Of a stretch of 64,000 nucleotides of DNA, positions 13,037 through 29,600 are shown piece after piece. A program made the translations under genes and the position numbers. A model generated the notes under the pieces. That model saw only the letters and a list, made by a program, of their open reading frames with translations. It did no database searches and was not told the DNA's origin. Source of the stretch: Begonia masoniana (Eukaryota; Streptophyta; Magnoliopsida; Cucurbitales; Begoniaceae); NCBI GenBank assembly GCA_022432975.1, contig CM039512.1, forward strand, positions 5,131,498-5,195,497, read 5' to 3'. Each line of letters opens with the position of its first letter. Position 1 is the first letter of the stretch.

Positions 13037-14881
13037 ATGGTTTATTTCCATAAATCCTTCAAACGGTCTTCTCTTTCTCTATCACTACTCTCAGTTTCTC
13101 TCTCACAAAAATTAGGGATTTCAGAACTCCTCTCTAGAAAATTCTCGAAGATATCACAAGGAGAGTCTTCAACGCCTGCTGCCATTTTTGGGTCTCCTAA
13201 TTCTGAAACTGACTTCTCAAGATTTGTTGTGGAAGCGGTTCCCATTCAACAAGTGGATCCTTTCGGTGTAAGAACTCGCTTCAATCCTTCAAGTAAAACT
13301 AAATCAAATGTCAGTGTTGGCCCTCCTAAAGCTCCAGATTCTTCAAAAATTTCTCAAGCTTCAAAGAGAAAAAGACCTCAAATAGAGAAGAAAGATGAAT
13401 CCTCTAATGAGGATTGAGAAGAAGAAAAAGTAGAAAGTTGTTTCCTCTGAAGATGACGATGTTCATGAAATCTCGGACCCTAAACCTACGGAAAAGATCA
13501 TACCGACACACAAGAAGGGAAAATCAATTCGTGTGTCTAGCTGACTTACTCGCTCTCGAACAATGTCACAAGTGAAGTCGGGTCCCAAAACAACAAAACT
13601 CCTGTTTCCTCTCGGTTAAGCTCCAAAAGAAGCAAGTATGCTGCTCCCTCTCGCACAAGCACCAGAACAAGTAAGTCACTCAATCATCCTGCTGCATGTG
13701 AAGATTTTAATTCTGAATATTGTGCTGGACTTTGAAATAGAGTCTCAAAAAGAAATGTGTGGTCGGAAAGAAATATTCACGAAGGGAATCTTAAAAATTG
13801 TCATGGTATTATAGATTTGCTCACCAGCCAAGGGTTGAAAAAAACTATTAGAGGTTTAAAACCTTTTGTTTTAAAAGTTGTCCAACAATTTTACTGCAAC
13901 TTAGACTCACATGTAAATGATCTTGACCACTCAAATTATGGTCTTGTGTTTGTAAGGGGACACCTGTTTGAGTTCTCTCCCACACCAATCAACACTTATT
14001 TATGCAATTATGGAGATGAATCTGTGGAGTTTTCCCCTGATTTCAACAAAATTATAACCGATGTCACAGATGGTGTCAGATGTGTATGGTCTCATGGTAA
14101 GGACTTTCCAACATCTCAGCTTACTGTGAAGTATGCTATTCTGCACTAGATAGCCATGAGAAACTGACTTCCTACTTCTCACGGGACTGGGGTCAACAAA
14201 TCAATGGCAGTCTTGTTATTTTAAATTGGGAACTACATATCCTTTGATGTTGGACAATTTATTTTTGATCAAGTTGTGAAGCATGCAGACTGTAAAAATG
14301 AAAGAACAACTCTTCCATTCCCTCGGTTAATCTATGGTCTGCTTTCACCTTAAAGATCGGTGATCAGGGGCAAAAAAGTTTTTGATTTAGATAAAGAGGA
14401 GATAAGAATTCGCCCCAATCTTTTTGAAGGTGGTCACATTAATGATTTAAAAGGTGCTGCTACCCATGTTTCAACTCTAGTTCATGCTGCATTATTTTCT
14501 CGCAACATGAAGGTACTTAAAGATGAGTTAAAGTTTTTAAATGATCAGCAAGTGTTGATTGAAAAGAGAAGAAAAGAAGTTATAGGTCTGATTGATGATC
14601 TTGAAGGGAAAATATCTGAAGATAATTTTATTGGTGATATTTTTGAGAAACAAAGGTCTGCTAATAAAGCTCAAGCTGCTGCTGACACAACCAAAGATGT
14701 TGCTGACTCAAATGAAGAGGTTGATGATTCTATTGAAGAATTTGCTGATGTTGAAACTCAGGTTCCTTCTACAACTTCTGATAATAATCTCCCTGGTGTC
14801 ACGACTGCAGCAGAAATGGAAACACCTGTTACTCAAAATGAGCAGTTACCAGCATCTACATCCAGGTCTGTCACTGTTTGA
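13037..14881 (+). pseudogene. Decayed accessory ORF of the Copia element (plant putative transposon protein type)
   Basis: A once continuous gene downstream of pol is now split by stops and frameshifts. 13037-13417 encodes a basic, Ser/Lys-rich N-terminus. 13757-14149 encodes the core, with FVLKVVQQFYCNL followed by FVRGHLFEFSPTPINTYL, the pattern of the plant 'putative transposon protein' domain (Pfam Transposase_32, named from memory). 14360-14881 encodes KEEIRI and a charged, coiled-coil-like C-terminus. The minus-strand Copia element at the right edge has a related C-terminal ORF (63570-63974). The function of this domain is not established. Gag, envelope or integrase identity is not supported. 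Confidence 0.65.
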
Positions 14882-15209
14882 ATGATTTTTTTTAGAATGT
14901 GTTTAAACAACTTTCTTTTGTTGTTGGATATTTTTCATTTGCTGCTGAATACTTTCGTTTGCTGCTGGATATTTTCTTTTCCTGCTGGATATTTTGTCTT
15001 TTTATCCTTTTATGGCAAAAAGAGGGAGTAATTTAGAGGTTTGATGTCGTTATTAAGAATTCTAAAACTAATTGCTGGGATATGGATATTTTGATGTGTC
15101 ATGAATAATGTTTTGTGCATTCGTCTACTTTTGTAAGTCTTCAGGGGGAGCTTTGTTGATCTTACATCCAGCATGCAGGGGGAATTCTTGATTTTGCCAA
15201 AAAATGCTA
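14882..15209 (+). other. 3' internal region of the Copia element
   Basis: Non-coding stretch between the accessory ORF and the polypurine tract. It contains three tandem variants of a 27-nt motif, TTGCTGCTGGATATTTTC-like, at about 14920-14995, and repeated GGGGGA-type purine blocks before the LTR. Confidence 0.5.
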
Positions 15210-15221
15210 AAGGGGGGAGAT
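15210..15221 (+). other. Polypurine tract of the Copia element
   Basis: AAGGGGGGAGAT directly precedes the TG of the right LTR. This is the expected primer for plus-strand synthesis and fixes the element's orientation. Confidence 0.85.
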
Positions 15222-16462
15222 TGTTAATGTAAATATGTGTTGGCATAGATTTGTTTGGCAAAATTAATTAAAGTGAATATTCTATTTATATTTGATACCA
15301 TAATCTCCACAAAATCTGTTTGCCTTGCATAAGAAGATTTCTGCAATCTTTATTTAATTTCCAAGTGAATATTCTATTTATATTTGATACCATAATCTCC
15401 ACAAAATCTGTTTGCCTTGCATAAGAAGATTTCTGCAATCTTTATTTAATTTCCAAGATAAAACAAAGTAAACACTTTAGGTAAGTTTGAAAAACAAGGA
15501 AAGTTAGTTTCTTAGAAATCAAGTTATCTTGTGAATTTATTTATGGAAGGCCAATTTGAAGATTATAAATTCTGTGTACCATAACAGATAGCAAGATTCG
15601 TGATTCAATTATTCTGGGATCCGAATCAGTTTTATTCGGAGTACTTTCCATAAGTATTGCGAAGAGTATCACAACTCCAGATTATGTGATTTCGATTTCC
15701 TTATATTGTGCATTCTGTTTTGGAACGAAAATCTGTTGCAGACATACTTAAGCATCTACCTTTCATAGAATAGGTGCGCAGATTATTGATTATTCTCTCA
15801 CAATTACTTGTGCCGCAAGCCGCCGTTATTTCCTCCCTCAAGCTTCTGCGAGTGGTTGTGTTATTGTTTGTTTCAATCTCTGTTGACTGTTTTCACACTC
15901 TACCTCTGTTGGATTTCATTGTTATACAAGTGTGGTGGTTGGTTGCATCCTAAGACAACGATTGGTGTCACAAGCAGTGTCATATGTGCATTCATCTTTA
16001 TTCTTCATTGAAGCTCAGTCTCGGGAGGAGGCTGCACTGGAACTCGGAAGGAGTTTTGTTTATTGACAAGGGGAGCTTGTCATTCTGATCGTGAGCAAGG
16101 GGATCTTGACATACACGAATTTCGAGAGGAGTCATTATCGACAAGAGGAGCTTGTCGCATTTAGATCTCGGGAGGGATCGTCTCGAAATCGAGGGAAGCT
16201 TGCAAAAACAGTTTCATTTGAGAAGTTAGTGAGAGACGGCGACAAAGATAAGAAGGAGTCTTTATTTGTATAAGTCTGGTTGTCTTGTAACTTTGTGAAC
16301 TCTGTGAAATGTTTTTAAATCTGGGCGTGACCCCGCAGATGTAGGCAATTTGCTAAACTGCGTTACCAACCTCGTGTCTCCATACTTTACGCATTTCATT
16401 ACTGTTCACTATTGGTGTCACAAATAGTGTTACGACACCACATAACTAATTACGATCTTTCA
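15222..16462 (+). repeat. Right LTR of the Copia element, 1241 bp
   Basis: Begins TGTTAATG after the polypurine tract and ends ATCTTTCA before the ATACC duplication. Relative to the left LTR, the segment at 15270-15478 is inverted between AAAGTG and CACTTT and contains a 92-bp internal duplication (second copy from 15365). The LTR also contains repeated GGGAGGAG and GACAAGRGGAGCTTGT motifs (about 16020-16200). Confidence 0.88.
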
Positions 16463-16467
16463 ATACC

Positions 16468-16985
16468 CATTATTCTCTCGGACTCCTTCTCATAAGAAAT
16501 ATTCTTCTAGATAAAAACATCTCTCCGAGAGATAACATGTGATGGATCAGAAATATAATTCCTCACTGTTTCTATCTTTAGAAATCTCTCTCAGCCATCA
16601 AAAGGATATCATCCGAGTATTTAAGATTGTGTAAGACAGACTCGTTCTTGCTTAGAATAAGATCAACAAAAAAAAATTATGTTTTTGACTTTATATTATT
16701 TAAAGATTTCATACTTCTAATATCACGCACAAACTTAATTTACTTATCTTCTTATATTTTATCTCGCACGTATATAATATATATGTTAATATATATTTGC
16801 ATAAATAACAAAAATAAAATTCTACAAACTTTATATAGTATAATTCAAATGGCAAATGTAATAATAATCAATAAAAACTTATTCATTTGTTACAAAAATT
16901 GACACATAATTCCCAAGAGAGAAATTTCTATATTTTGGAAATTATGGTTTTATTGTCTAAAGGGAAAATACGCCGTATTTATTAA
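16468..16985. other. 3' flank of the BBE pseudogene
   Basis: Non-coding. 16560-16655 resembles 3270-3360, and 16915-16975 resembles the 3' flank of the intact BBE-like gene (about 3910-3960). These matches show duplication of the gene together with its downstream DNA. The middle is a very AT-rich stretch with ATATAT runs near 16770-16800. Confidence 0.5.
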
Positions 16986-17159
16986 CTAAGCAGAGGTTGG
17001 CAGAGGAGGAATGCTCTGTTCATGCCTGAAGAAATTATCTGGGTCTACTTTCGTCTTCACCTTCATCAATCTGTAAAAGTTATTTTTAAAATACTTAGTT
17101 CCCCATACTGCAGCTTCACTGCAGCTACCGACCTTCTTGTTCGTCCTCATATCGAGATC
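16986..17159 (-). pseudogene. BBE pseudogene piece 4 (3' end)
   Basis: Encodes the C-terminal end up to LPTSA and then a TAG, about 17 residues short of the intact gene's end. The last five bases (AGATC, 17155-17159) are one copy of the target duplication of the adjacent solo LTR. Confidence 0.9.
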
Positions 17160-21757
<4,598 letters not shown>

Positions 21758-24141
21758 TTATTTTCTACACTTTCACGCAAGTGCACGTGTCGCTAACGAA
21801 GTAATAAGTAAGTAAAGTATCGATCACATGATGATATTCTCAATTGAATTAATTGCTATAAAGATCTTATAAAAATATTAAAATATTAGATGAACATAAT
21901 TAGAAATAAATTCTGAATAACGATGTTACAAAATAAAATAAGATAAACGAGATAAAATCAATAAAAGGAAGCATTGGCTAGGATCGATTTCTTCGTTACG
22001 ATAGTTTTACTACTGATGCTCTGGTAATGCTCTGCAACATTGTCTATGAACTGCAAGAACGAAATAATTCTAGGATTCTTTCGAATTGCCTAGGTAAATT
22101 CAATTTAGAATTTCTCTCGACTTTGAAGGAATTTAACTAACATTGAATTTCCTAATTGCCCTATTCTTATTGCCAATCGAATTAATGCTAACTACGTTGT
22201 AACAATTTAATCCGATTAATTATTCGTGCATCTTAGAATATATATTTATCTTTCGATACAACATAAACAAGAATCATCAATCTATCTATCGATATGATCT
22301 GAATTAAGTAAGGAATATCACAAATAAATGTTCAATAAAAAATTGCATAAACAAACCGAGATGGTAGCAAATTTGTAACAAATACTCTCGTCCTAACCAA
22401 GAAATAAAGTTTAGCTACTAGACATAACTAAATAAAACTCAGAAATAATATATTGTTCATAAACAGTAAAAATAAGAGAAGAAGAAAAAGGATCAAGAAT
22501 CGTCGTCAGTCGTCTTCTCCAGATCCCGTTCCAGTCTCTTTTCGAATTCCCTCTTCTGGAAAAATCTCTCTCTTTTTTTTTTCTGCATGCTATCCTCATT
22601 TCTCTATCCAATTCCTGGAATTATGCATGTTTTGATTCTCTCTCCAATCCCTGGAATTATGCATCTTTCTTCTTTTTGAGCTAAAATTTTATTCCAGCTT
22701 CTGCCACTATTCCAATCGTCCACGCTTTCTATCGTCCATGCTTTCTATCTTTCAGCCAAGTCCACGCATCGTAGTCGTCAACACTGCTTTGTCTTTTAGT
22801 GCCACTTCAACATCAACCGCTACTTTCTTTCAGCATCTACCGCTGCACAGTGCCTTTTCTTTCAACATCTACCGCTGCACAGTGCCCTTTCTTTCAACAT
22901 CTACCGCTGCTTTTTCACATCTATCGCTGCATAGTGCCCTTTTTTCAGCATCTACCGCTGCTTTTTCACATCTACCACTGCACAGTGTCCTTTCCTTCTT
23001 TATCCATCGTCCATTTGCACTGTTGGCGTCCAAAGTTGACTGTGCTTTTCCTCATTAAAAACGCAGCCAAATAATATCCATTTCTTTTCCCATATTCAGC
23101 GCAACAAATTTTCAACAACGATTTCCTGATTTAAATCCTTTATTTTTTGTATCATCATTTCCTTGATTTGCTCTCTCTCCATAATCTTCAGCCTTTTGAA
23201 TTTGATTTTTCCACTATTAAAATTGCATTCAAATAAGAAAATATGAAATTCAAATTAAGAAGAAAAATCTACTTTTAATAGGTAATCTGCATGAAATATA
23301 TTAAATTAAATCAAGGCACCGATACTGCAGCATTGTATAGCACTTGTAATAAATTCCTACCAATTTATTCTTGCATTCACTCAATTCATACAGTTCTTTC
23401 AACTAATTACCGTATAAAATTGTAACGCCCCAAGTCTCCGTGACCCGGTTCGCTACAGGGACTGATCTAATACCATACTCTCCCCTTTTGTCCTAACCGC
23501 TAGACTCTACGTTATCCTCCCCAAAATAAAAAAAATTCGGCAGAGTAACACCTGAAAATGGCGCCTCCCAAAATGCTAGGTACCTGCAACGAACGAATTC
23601 CCAACCAGTCCAGAATATATCTACTTGTCTATCAAACATACGAAATTTCCAAATAATAGTAACGAGGAAAAAGCCAAAATACTATCAACCAAAATAAGGA
23701 AAACCTACAATACAGAGTGACACTTCACCCCTAGCTATAACTTTATACAACCAGATATAAAATGCCCCCACAAAACTACCTACTCCTGATCAACACCATA
23801 CAACGACTCCAAGGGTCGGGTCGCCCTAACACTACCGTCCACCGGGGCCCTGGTCGCACGTCACCAACTGGCATCTACTCACGGTTCGGCTCTCGGTACT
23901 CACCTTCCTGCTCAGCTGTACCTACACCACAGAACACACCGTAAGCTCAAGGCTTAGAAAGTAGAGTGCAAAAGAAATCTAAACATGAAGCATGCTGACC
24001 ATAACCAACTAACTACGACTTTACATTTACATACGTAACCACGACCCATAACCTGTACAAGAATCACCACCTACATATCACGACCAGCTACCGACGACTT
24101 CCCATCACATACATACCTACGACCCTTAACCTGCTTACCTT

Positions 24142-24378
24142 CTCCGGCCCGAGTCTCACTCGGAATTCGCGGAGCACCTCACCTCCGGCCCGAGTCTCAC
24201 CCGGAATTCGCGGAGCACATCACCTCCGGCCCGAGTCTCACTCGGAATTCGCGGAGCACATAACCTCCGGCCCAAGTCCCACTCGAAATTCGCGGAGCAC
24301 CTCACCTCCGGCCCGAGCCTCACTCGGAATTCGCGGAGCACCTCACCTCCGGCCTGAGTCCCACTCGGAATTCGCGGA
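24142..24378. repeat. 41-bp tandem repeat inside LTR C
   Basis: About six units of 41 bp, each with CTCCGGCCCGAGTCTCAC and GGAATTCGCGGAGCAC. The array continues for about one more unit at 33372-33425, on the far side of element D, showing that D inserted within the array at GCGGA. Confidence 0.9.
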
Positions 24379-26576
24379 TGTAACACCCCGAGTCATCTGA
24401 ACCCGGTTTGCTACCCATAACACTGAACCGAACCATGACGACTTGATGCTAAAATTTAAAAAAAAAAGATTTCGCTCGACAGTCAAAATTTGACTTTTTC
24501 TAAAAATTTAAAATATTTAAAACTTGCAGCGGAAATAATTCTAAACAGCAATGTAGTAAAACAAAACTATAAATCATGGTTTGAAATGTTAAGAGGCAAT
24601 CGGTAGTTTGGAATTAAAGTTTAAAACTGTGGAATACTAGGAGAATTCGCGGAAATCCAACGTATCTGCGATGAGCAAAGCCAACGGAAGGAGTAAAAAA
24701 AATGAAAACAAAAGGCTTCTACCGATGACGTGCCCAAACAACACATTACCATCTGCCGATGACGTCAACGCAACACCATCTGCCGATGAAGTCAACATAA
24801 TTTCATCTGCCGATGAAGTCAACATAACTTCATCTGCCGATGAAGTCAACATAACTTCATACACAACTCATCTGCCGATGAAGTCAACACAATTCATCTG
24901 CGCAGATTTTCCGTCTTCGATAGACAAAGCACGACATCTACCGATGACGTCAGCCGGATGATTCCTTCATCCAACATCTGCCGATCGCTAGACGACAAAA
25001 ACCTACACAACATCTTCCGATAGACAACTTAACCATGACTCAACATCTACCGATAGACATCATCTACCGATAGAGAACAAAACAACATTTCATCAACTCC
25101 TCGTTATAAAACACTACTCATCTGCCGATGAAGTCAACATAACTTCATCTGCCGATGAAGTCAACATAACTTCATCTGCCGATGAAGTCAACATAACTTC
25201 ATCTGCCGATGAAGTCAACATAACTTCATCTGCCGATGAAGTCAACATAACTTCATCTGCCGATGAAGTCAACATAACTTCATCTGCCGATGAAGTCAAC
25301 ATAACTTCATCTGCCGATGAAGTCAACATAACTTCATCTGCCGATGAAGTCAACATAACTTCATCTGCCGATGAAGTCAACATAACTTCATCTGCCGATG
25401 AAGTCAACATAACTTCATCTGCCGATGAAGTCAACATAACTTCATCTGCCGATGAAGTCAACATAACTTCATCTGCCGATGAAGTCAACATAACTTCATC
25501 TGCCGATGAAGTCAACATAACTTCATCTGCCGATGAAGTCAACATAACTTCATCTGCCGATGAAGTCAACATAACTTCATCTGCCGATGAAGTCAACATA
25601 ACTTCATCTGCCGATGAAGTTTGCTACTTTCTCATCTCAGTTGCTCATTCATCGTTTCTGATTCAGATCCCCCTGTGAAATTGGGAGTTGGATCAACTCT
25701 CCCAAAGTATATATCCACTGACTCATTAAGGGGGGATTATTTCCCTTAACAGTAAATCTGATTCACATGTTCAGATCCCCCTGTGAAATTGGAAGTTGGA
25801 TCAGCTCTTCCAAAGTATATTTATATCCACTGTCTCATTAAGGGGCGGATTAATTCCCTTAACAGTAAGTCTGATTCACTTTGCTGTTTCATCACATTCA
25901 ATCCTCTCCATACCAATATGTATTCAAATTCATTTTCGTATACATTTTGAAACATGATGCATGGCATACAAACACATCCAAGTAAATACAAACCTAACGT
26001 TTGTGATGTAGGCCCGAAGGCACAAGCAAATACTACTTACTTACTGATCTCCTGGAAATTACTCGTTTTCAACTACTCTGGAAGCCTTGCCCACCTAGTT
26101 TCATAAGCAGAATACCGATTAGATTACCACTAACTGTATCCTACATCACTCAGAAACCTAAGGAGCTAGTTTGGAAGTTCTGGTCATCATACACTCTCAG
26201 CTCAGTACTAAATCCCGAACTCCATTCATTCACAATATCGACATAACACACACACACATTGCGCTCCCTCTGCTATCTAACCACTGAAATCTCAAGTGAA
26301 CGAAAGGAAAACTTACCTAGTTGAGGAATGAGGATCGGTAAGGAGAATCGCCTGGAGTTCTGCTGAGCCTGAGCTGAATACCGAGAAAGGAGAAATGAGG
26401 GAATAGTGGCGGCTAAACCTCATTAAACCCTTCCTTAAATACATTTTCCACTTTTCAAAATGCTAATTACTCTTTTGCCCTTGCATAGTTATTTATTAAC
26501 CTAATCATCATTTTCTCCCAAATCCTCACATTATAAATGGTTAGTTAAATTCGGTTCAATAGAACCGGGTGCTACA
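24379..26576 (-). repeat. 3' LTR of chromovirus D (left)
   Basis: 2198 bp, plus-strand TGTAACACCCCGAG to GGGTGCTACA. It matches the right LTR except at 25120-25623, where a 27-bp tandem array replaces about 422 bp present in the other LTR (31997-32418). Confidence 0.93.
25118..25620. repeat. 27-bp tandem array, 503 bp
   Basis: About 18.6 perfect copies of a unit containing CATCTGCCGATGAAGTCAAC. A few diverged copies of the same motif occur normally in both LTRs (about 24750-24880 and 31620-31770), but this block is absent from the right LTR. The ORF through it reads only the repeat and is not a gene. Confidence 0.95.
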
Positions 26577-26590
26577 ATCTACCCTCCTTA
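26577..26590 (-). other. Polypurine tract of chromovirus D
   Basis: On the minus strand AAGGAGGGTAGAT directly precedes the 3' LTR, the expected position of the plus-strand primer. Confidence 0.8.
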
Positions 26591-26611
26591 AAAGAATTTT
26601 GTCCTCAAAAT

Positions 26612-29600
26612 TCAGTACCTGAATAATTCCGGATGTTGGTCCATCATGTCTTGCTGGCGCTCCCAAGTTGTTTCCTCTATGTTCTGGTTGTGCCAAAGGA
26701 CTTTCACTAATGGAACCTCTTTGTTGCGCAATACCTTCACCGCATAGTCCAAGATCCTTACAGGTTTCTCTTCATATGCCAGAGTGGGGAGAACTTCGAT
26801 ACTCTGCTGTTCCACAATCTGTGATGGATCTCTAACACACTTCTTTAGCATAGACACATGGAACACACTGTGTATTCCATCCATAGAAGCCGGCAGCTGT
26901 AACTGATAGGCTGCTCTCCCAACTCTCTTCAAAATGGTGAAGGGTCCAATAAATCTGGGGTTTAACTTTCCTCTCTTTCCAAACCTCACAACTCCCTTAA
27001 AAGGTGACACTTTAAGAAAAACTTCATTACTAACATCAAATTCCAGTTCCCTTCATCTTTTGTCTGCATAGCTTTTCTGTCGGCTTTGAGCTGTCAGGGT
27101 TCTTTGACGGATAAGAGCAATCTTCTCCACTGTCTGTTGCACAATTTCAGGACCAATCAGTTGTGCTTCCCCAACTTCATCCCAATACAATGGTGATCTG
27201 CACTTCCGTCCATACAATGCCTCGTATGGTGCCATACCTATGGTTGCCTGAAAACTGTTGTTGTAAGAGAATTCTACTAAGGATAGGTATTTGCTCCAAG
27301 AACCTTGAAAATCCAAAACACATGCCCGGAGCATATCCTCTAATGTTTGAATGGTTCTTTCCGATTGTCCATCAGTTTGAGGGTGGAAAGCTGTGCTAAA
27401 GTTTAGTTGCGTTCCCATAGCCTTGTGCAGACTTTTCCAAAACTTAGATGTAAATCTGGAGTCTCGGTCTGAAACTATAGTGCTTGGAACTCCATGCAGT
27501 CTAACTACTTCGTGCACATACAACTCTGCCAGTTGATCCATCGAGTATGTTATCTTTATCGGCAGAAAGTGAGCAGATTTGGTTAAACGATCGACTATTA
27601 CCCAGATTGCATCATGTCCCTTTGCTGTTCTAGGTAATCCTATAACAAAATCCATAGCTATTTGTTCCAATTTCCATTCGGGAACTGGTAAGGGTTGCAA
27701 CATTCCTGAGGGTCTCTGATGCTCGGCTTTAATCTGTTGGCAACACAAACATGATCCTACATATTCTGCCACACTTCGTTTCATACCAGGCCACCAGTAG
27801 TGATGTTTAAGGTCTCTGTACATCTTTGTACTCCCCGGGTGGACAGAAAACCTGGAAGAGTGTGCTTCAGAAAGAATCTCGTCACGAAGCTTCTTAATGG
27901 CAGGAACAAACCATCTATTTCTATACCTAAGGATCCCATCGGTAGAATAGTTAAAATCTGACTTGTCCTTAGAATCCATGCTTGACTTGTACTTGTTACA
28001 CTCATCATCGTTCGCCTGAGCTTCCTTTATTTTCTCAAGAATAGTAGGCCTTAAAGTTATGGTTGAAAGTATAGCTGATACATTGGTTACTGCTTCTAGA
28101 TTAAACTTTTGGAATTCTGTCTCTAAAGCTATTGGTATGTCTAGAGTCAATGCAGAGACGGAATGAGTCACTCTACTCAAGGCATCAGCCACTACATTGG
28201 CCTTACCAGGGTGGTATTTAATCTCGAAATCATAATCTTTGACAAATTCTAACCACCTACGCTGCCTCATATTCAGTTCCTTTTGCGTGAAAATGTATTT
28301 CAGGCTCTTATGATCTGAAAATATCTCACGAGATTGTCCATACAGGTAATGCCTCCAAATCTTAAGTGCAAATACAACTGCAGCTAATTCTAAGTCGTGT
28401 GTAGGGTAATTTTTCTCATGGACCTTCAACTGTCTAGAGGCATAAGCTATCACTTTCCCATCCTGCATTAACACACAACCTAGACCGATCTTGGAAGCAT
28501 CACAATAAATGCTAAACTTACCATCCTCGACAGGGAGGGTCAGAATTGGAGCATTGGTCAGCTTCTGCTTCAAAGTTTGAAAACTATGCTCACAATCCTC
28601 AGTCCACACATATTTTACGTTCTTCCTAGTTAATCGGGTAAGGGATGTCGCAATCTTTGAGAATCCTTCGATAAACTTCCTGTAATACCCAGCCAATCCA
28701 AGGAAACTTCTGACATCCGTAGCATTCCTCGGTTGGGGCCATTCCTTAACTGCCTGGACCTTAGCTGGATCCACAGATATGCCATCTCCAGAGATGACAT
28801 GTCCTAAAAAGTGAACTTGGTCCAACCAAAATTCACACTTGGAAAACTTGGCATAAAGTTGGTGCCTTTTCAGTACTTCTAACACTAAACTCAAATGTTT
28901 TGCATGCTCGTCTTTAGTGCTAGAATAGATTAGAATGTCATCTATGAATACAATGACAAACTTGTCCAAATACTCGTGAAACACCCTATTCATGAGATCC
29001 ATGAAGGCTGCTGGTGCATTTGTCAGACCAAAAGACATAACCAAAAACTCATAATGTCCATACCTCGTGCGAAAAGCAGTCTTTGGGATGTCCTCAGATT
29101 TAACCTTCAGCTGATAATAACCGGATCTAAGGTCAATCTTAGAGAAAACTCTTGCACCCCTAAGCTGGTCAAATAAGTCATCAATTCTCGGCAAAGGGTA
29201 TTTATTCTTAACAGTTAACTTATTCAATTCTCTATAATCAATGCACATGCGCATAGATCCATCTTTCTTTTTGACAAAAAGGACCGGTGCACCCCATGGT
29301 GAAAAGCTAGGGCGTATGAACCCTTTCTCCAACAGATCCTCCAATTGTTTCTTTAACTCTTTGAGTTCTGTTGGTGCTAGTCTATATGGATTTTTAGACA
29401 CAGGTTCGGCTCCGGGGTAAACATCCACAACAAATTCAATTTCCCTATCTGGTGGCAAGCCCGGAAGGTCATCTAGGAATACTTCAGGGAAGTCTTGGAC
29501 GACTAAGACATTTTTGGGACTTGATTTCTCTACCAGTTGTATGTCTAAAACACTAGCTAAGAAGCACAAATACTCTCTGCATAGGAAGGGTCTACAATTG

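Larger units (their letters stand above)
8726..16462 (+). mobile_element. Rearranged Copia-type LTR retrotransposon, 7.7 kb
   Basis: The element begins TGTTAATG and ends ATCTTTCA and is flanked by the 5-bp duplication ATACC (8721-8725 and 16463-16467). The right LTR is complete; the left LTR runs into pol RNase H sequence within a tandem array. Gag, protease, integrase and reverse transcriptase are missing, as is a recognisable primer binding site, so it is not autonomous. Between the array and the right LTR lies a decayed accessory ORF in the sense direction, followed by a polypurine tract. RNase H motifs place it in Ty1/Copia. It is related to the minus-strand element at 61940 onward. Confidence 0.88.

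Noticed and set aside
25114..25599. 161-codon ORF of SADEVMLTS repeats
   Set aside because: It reads only the 27-bp array in an LTR; the right LTR has no equivalent.
24142..25620. CRISPR-like array of regular repeats
   Set aside because: The 41-bp and 27-bp units are contiguous with no unique spacers, and this is plant DNA.
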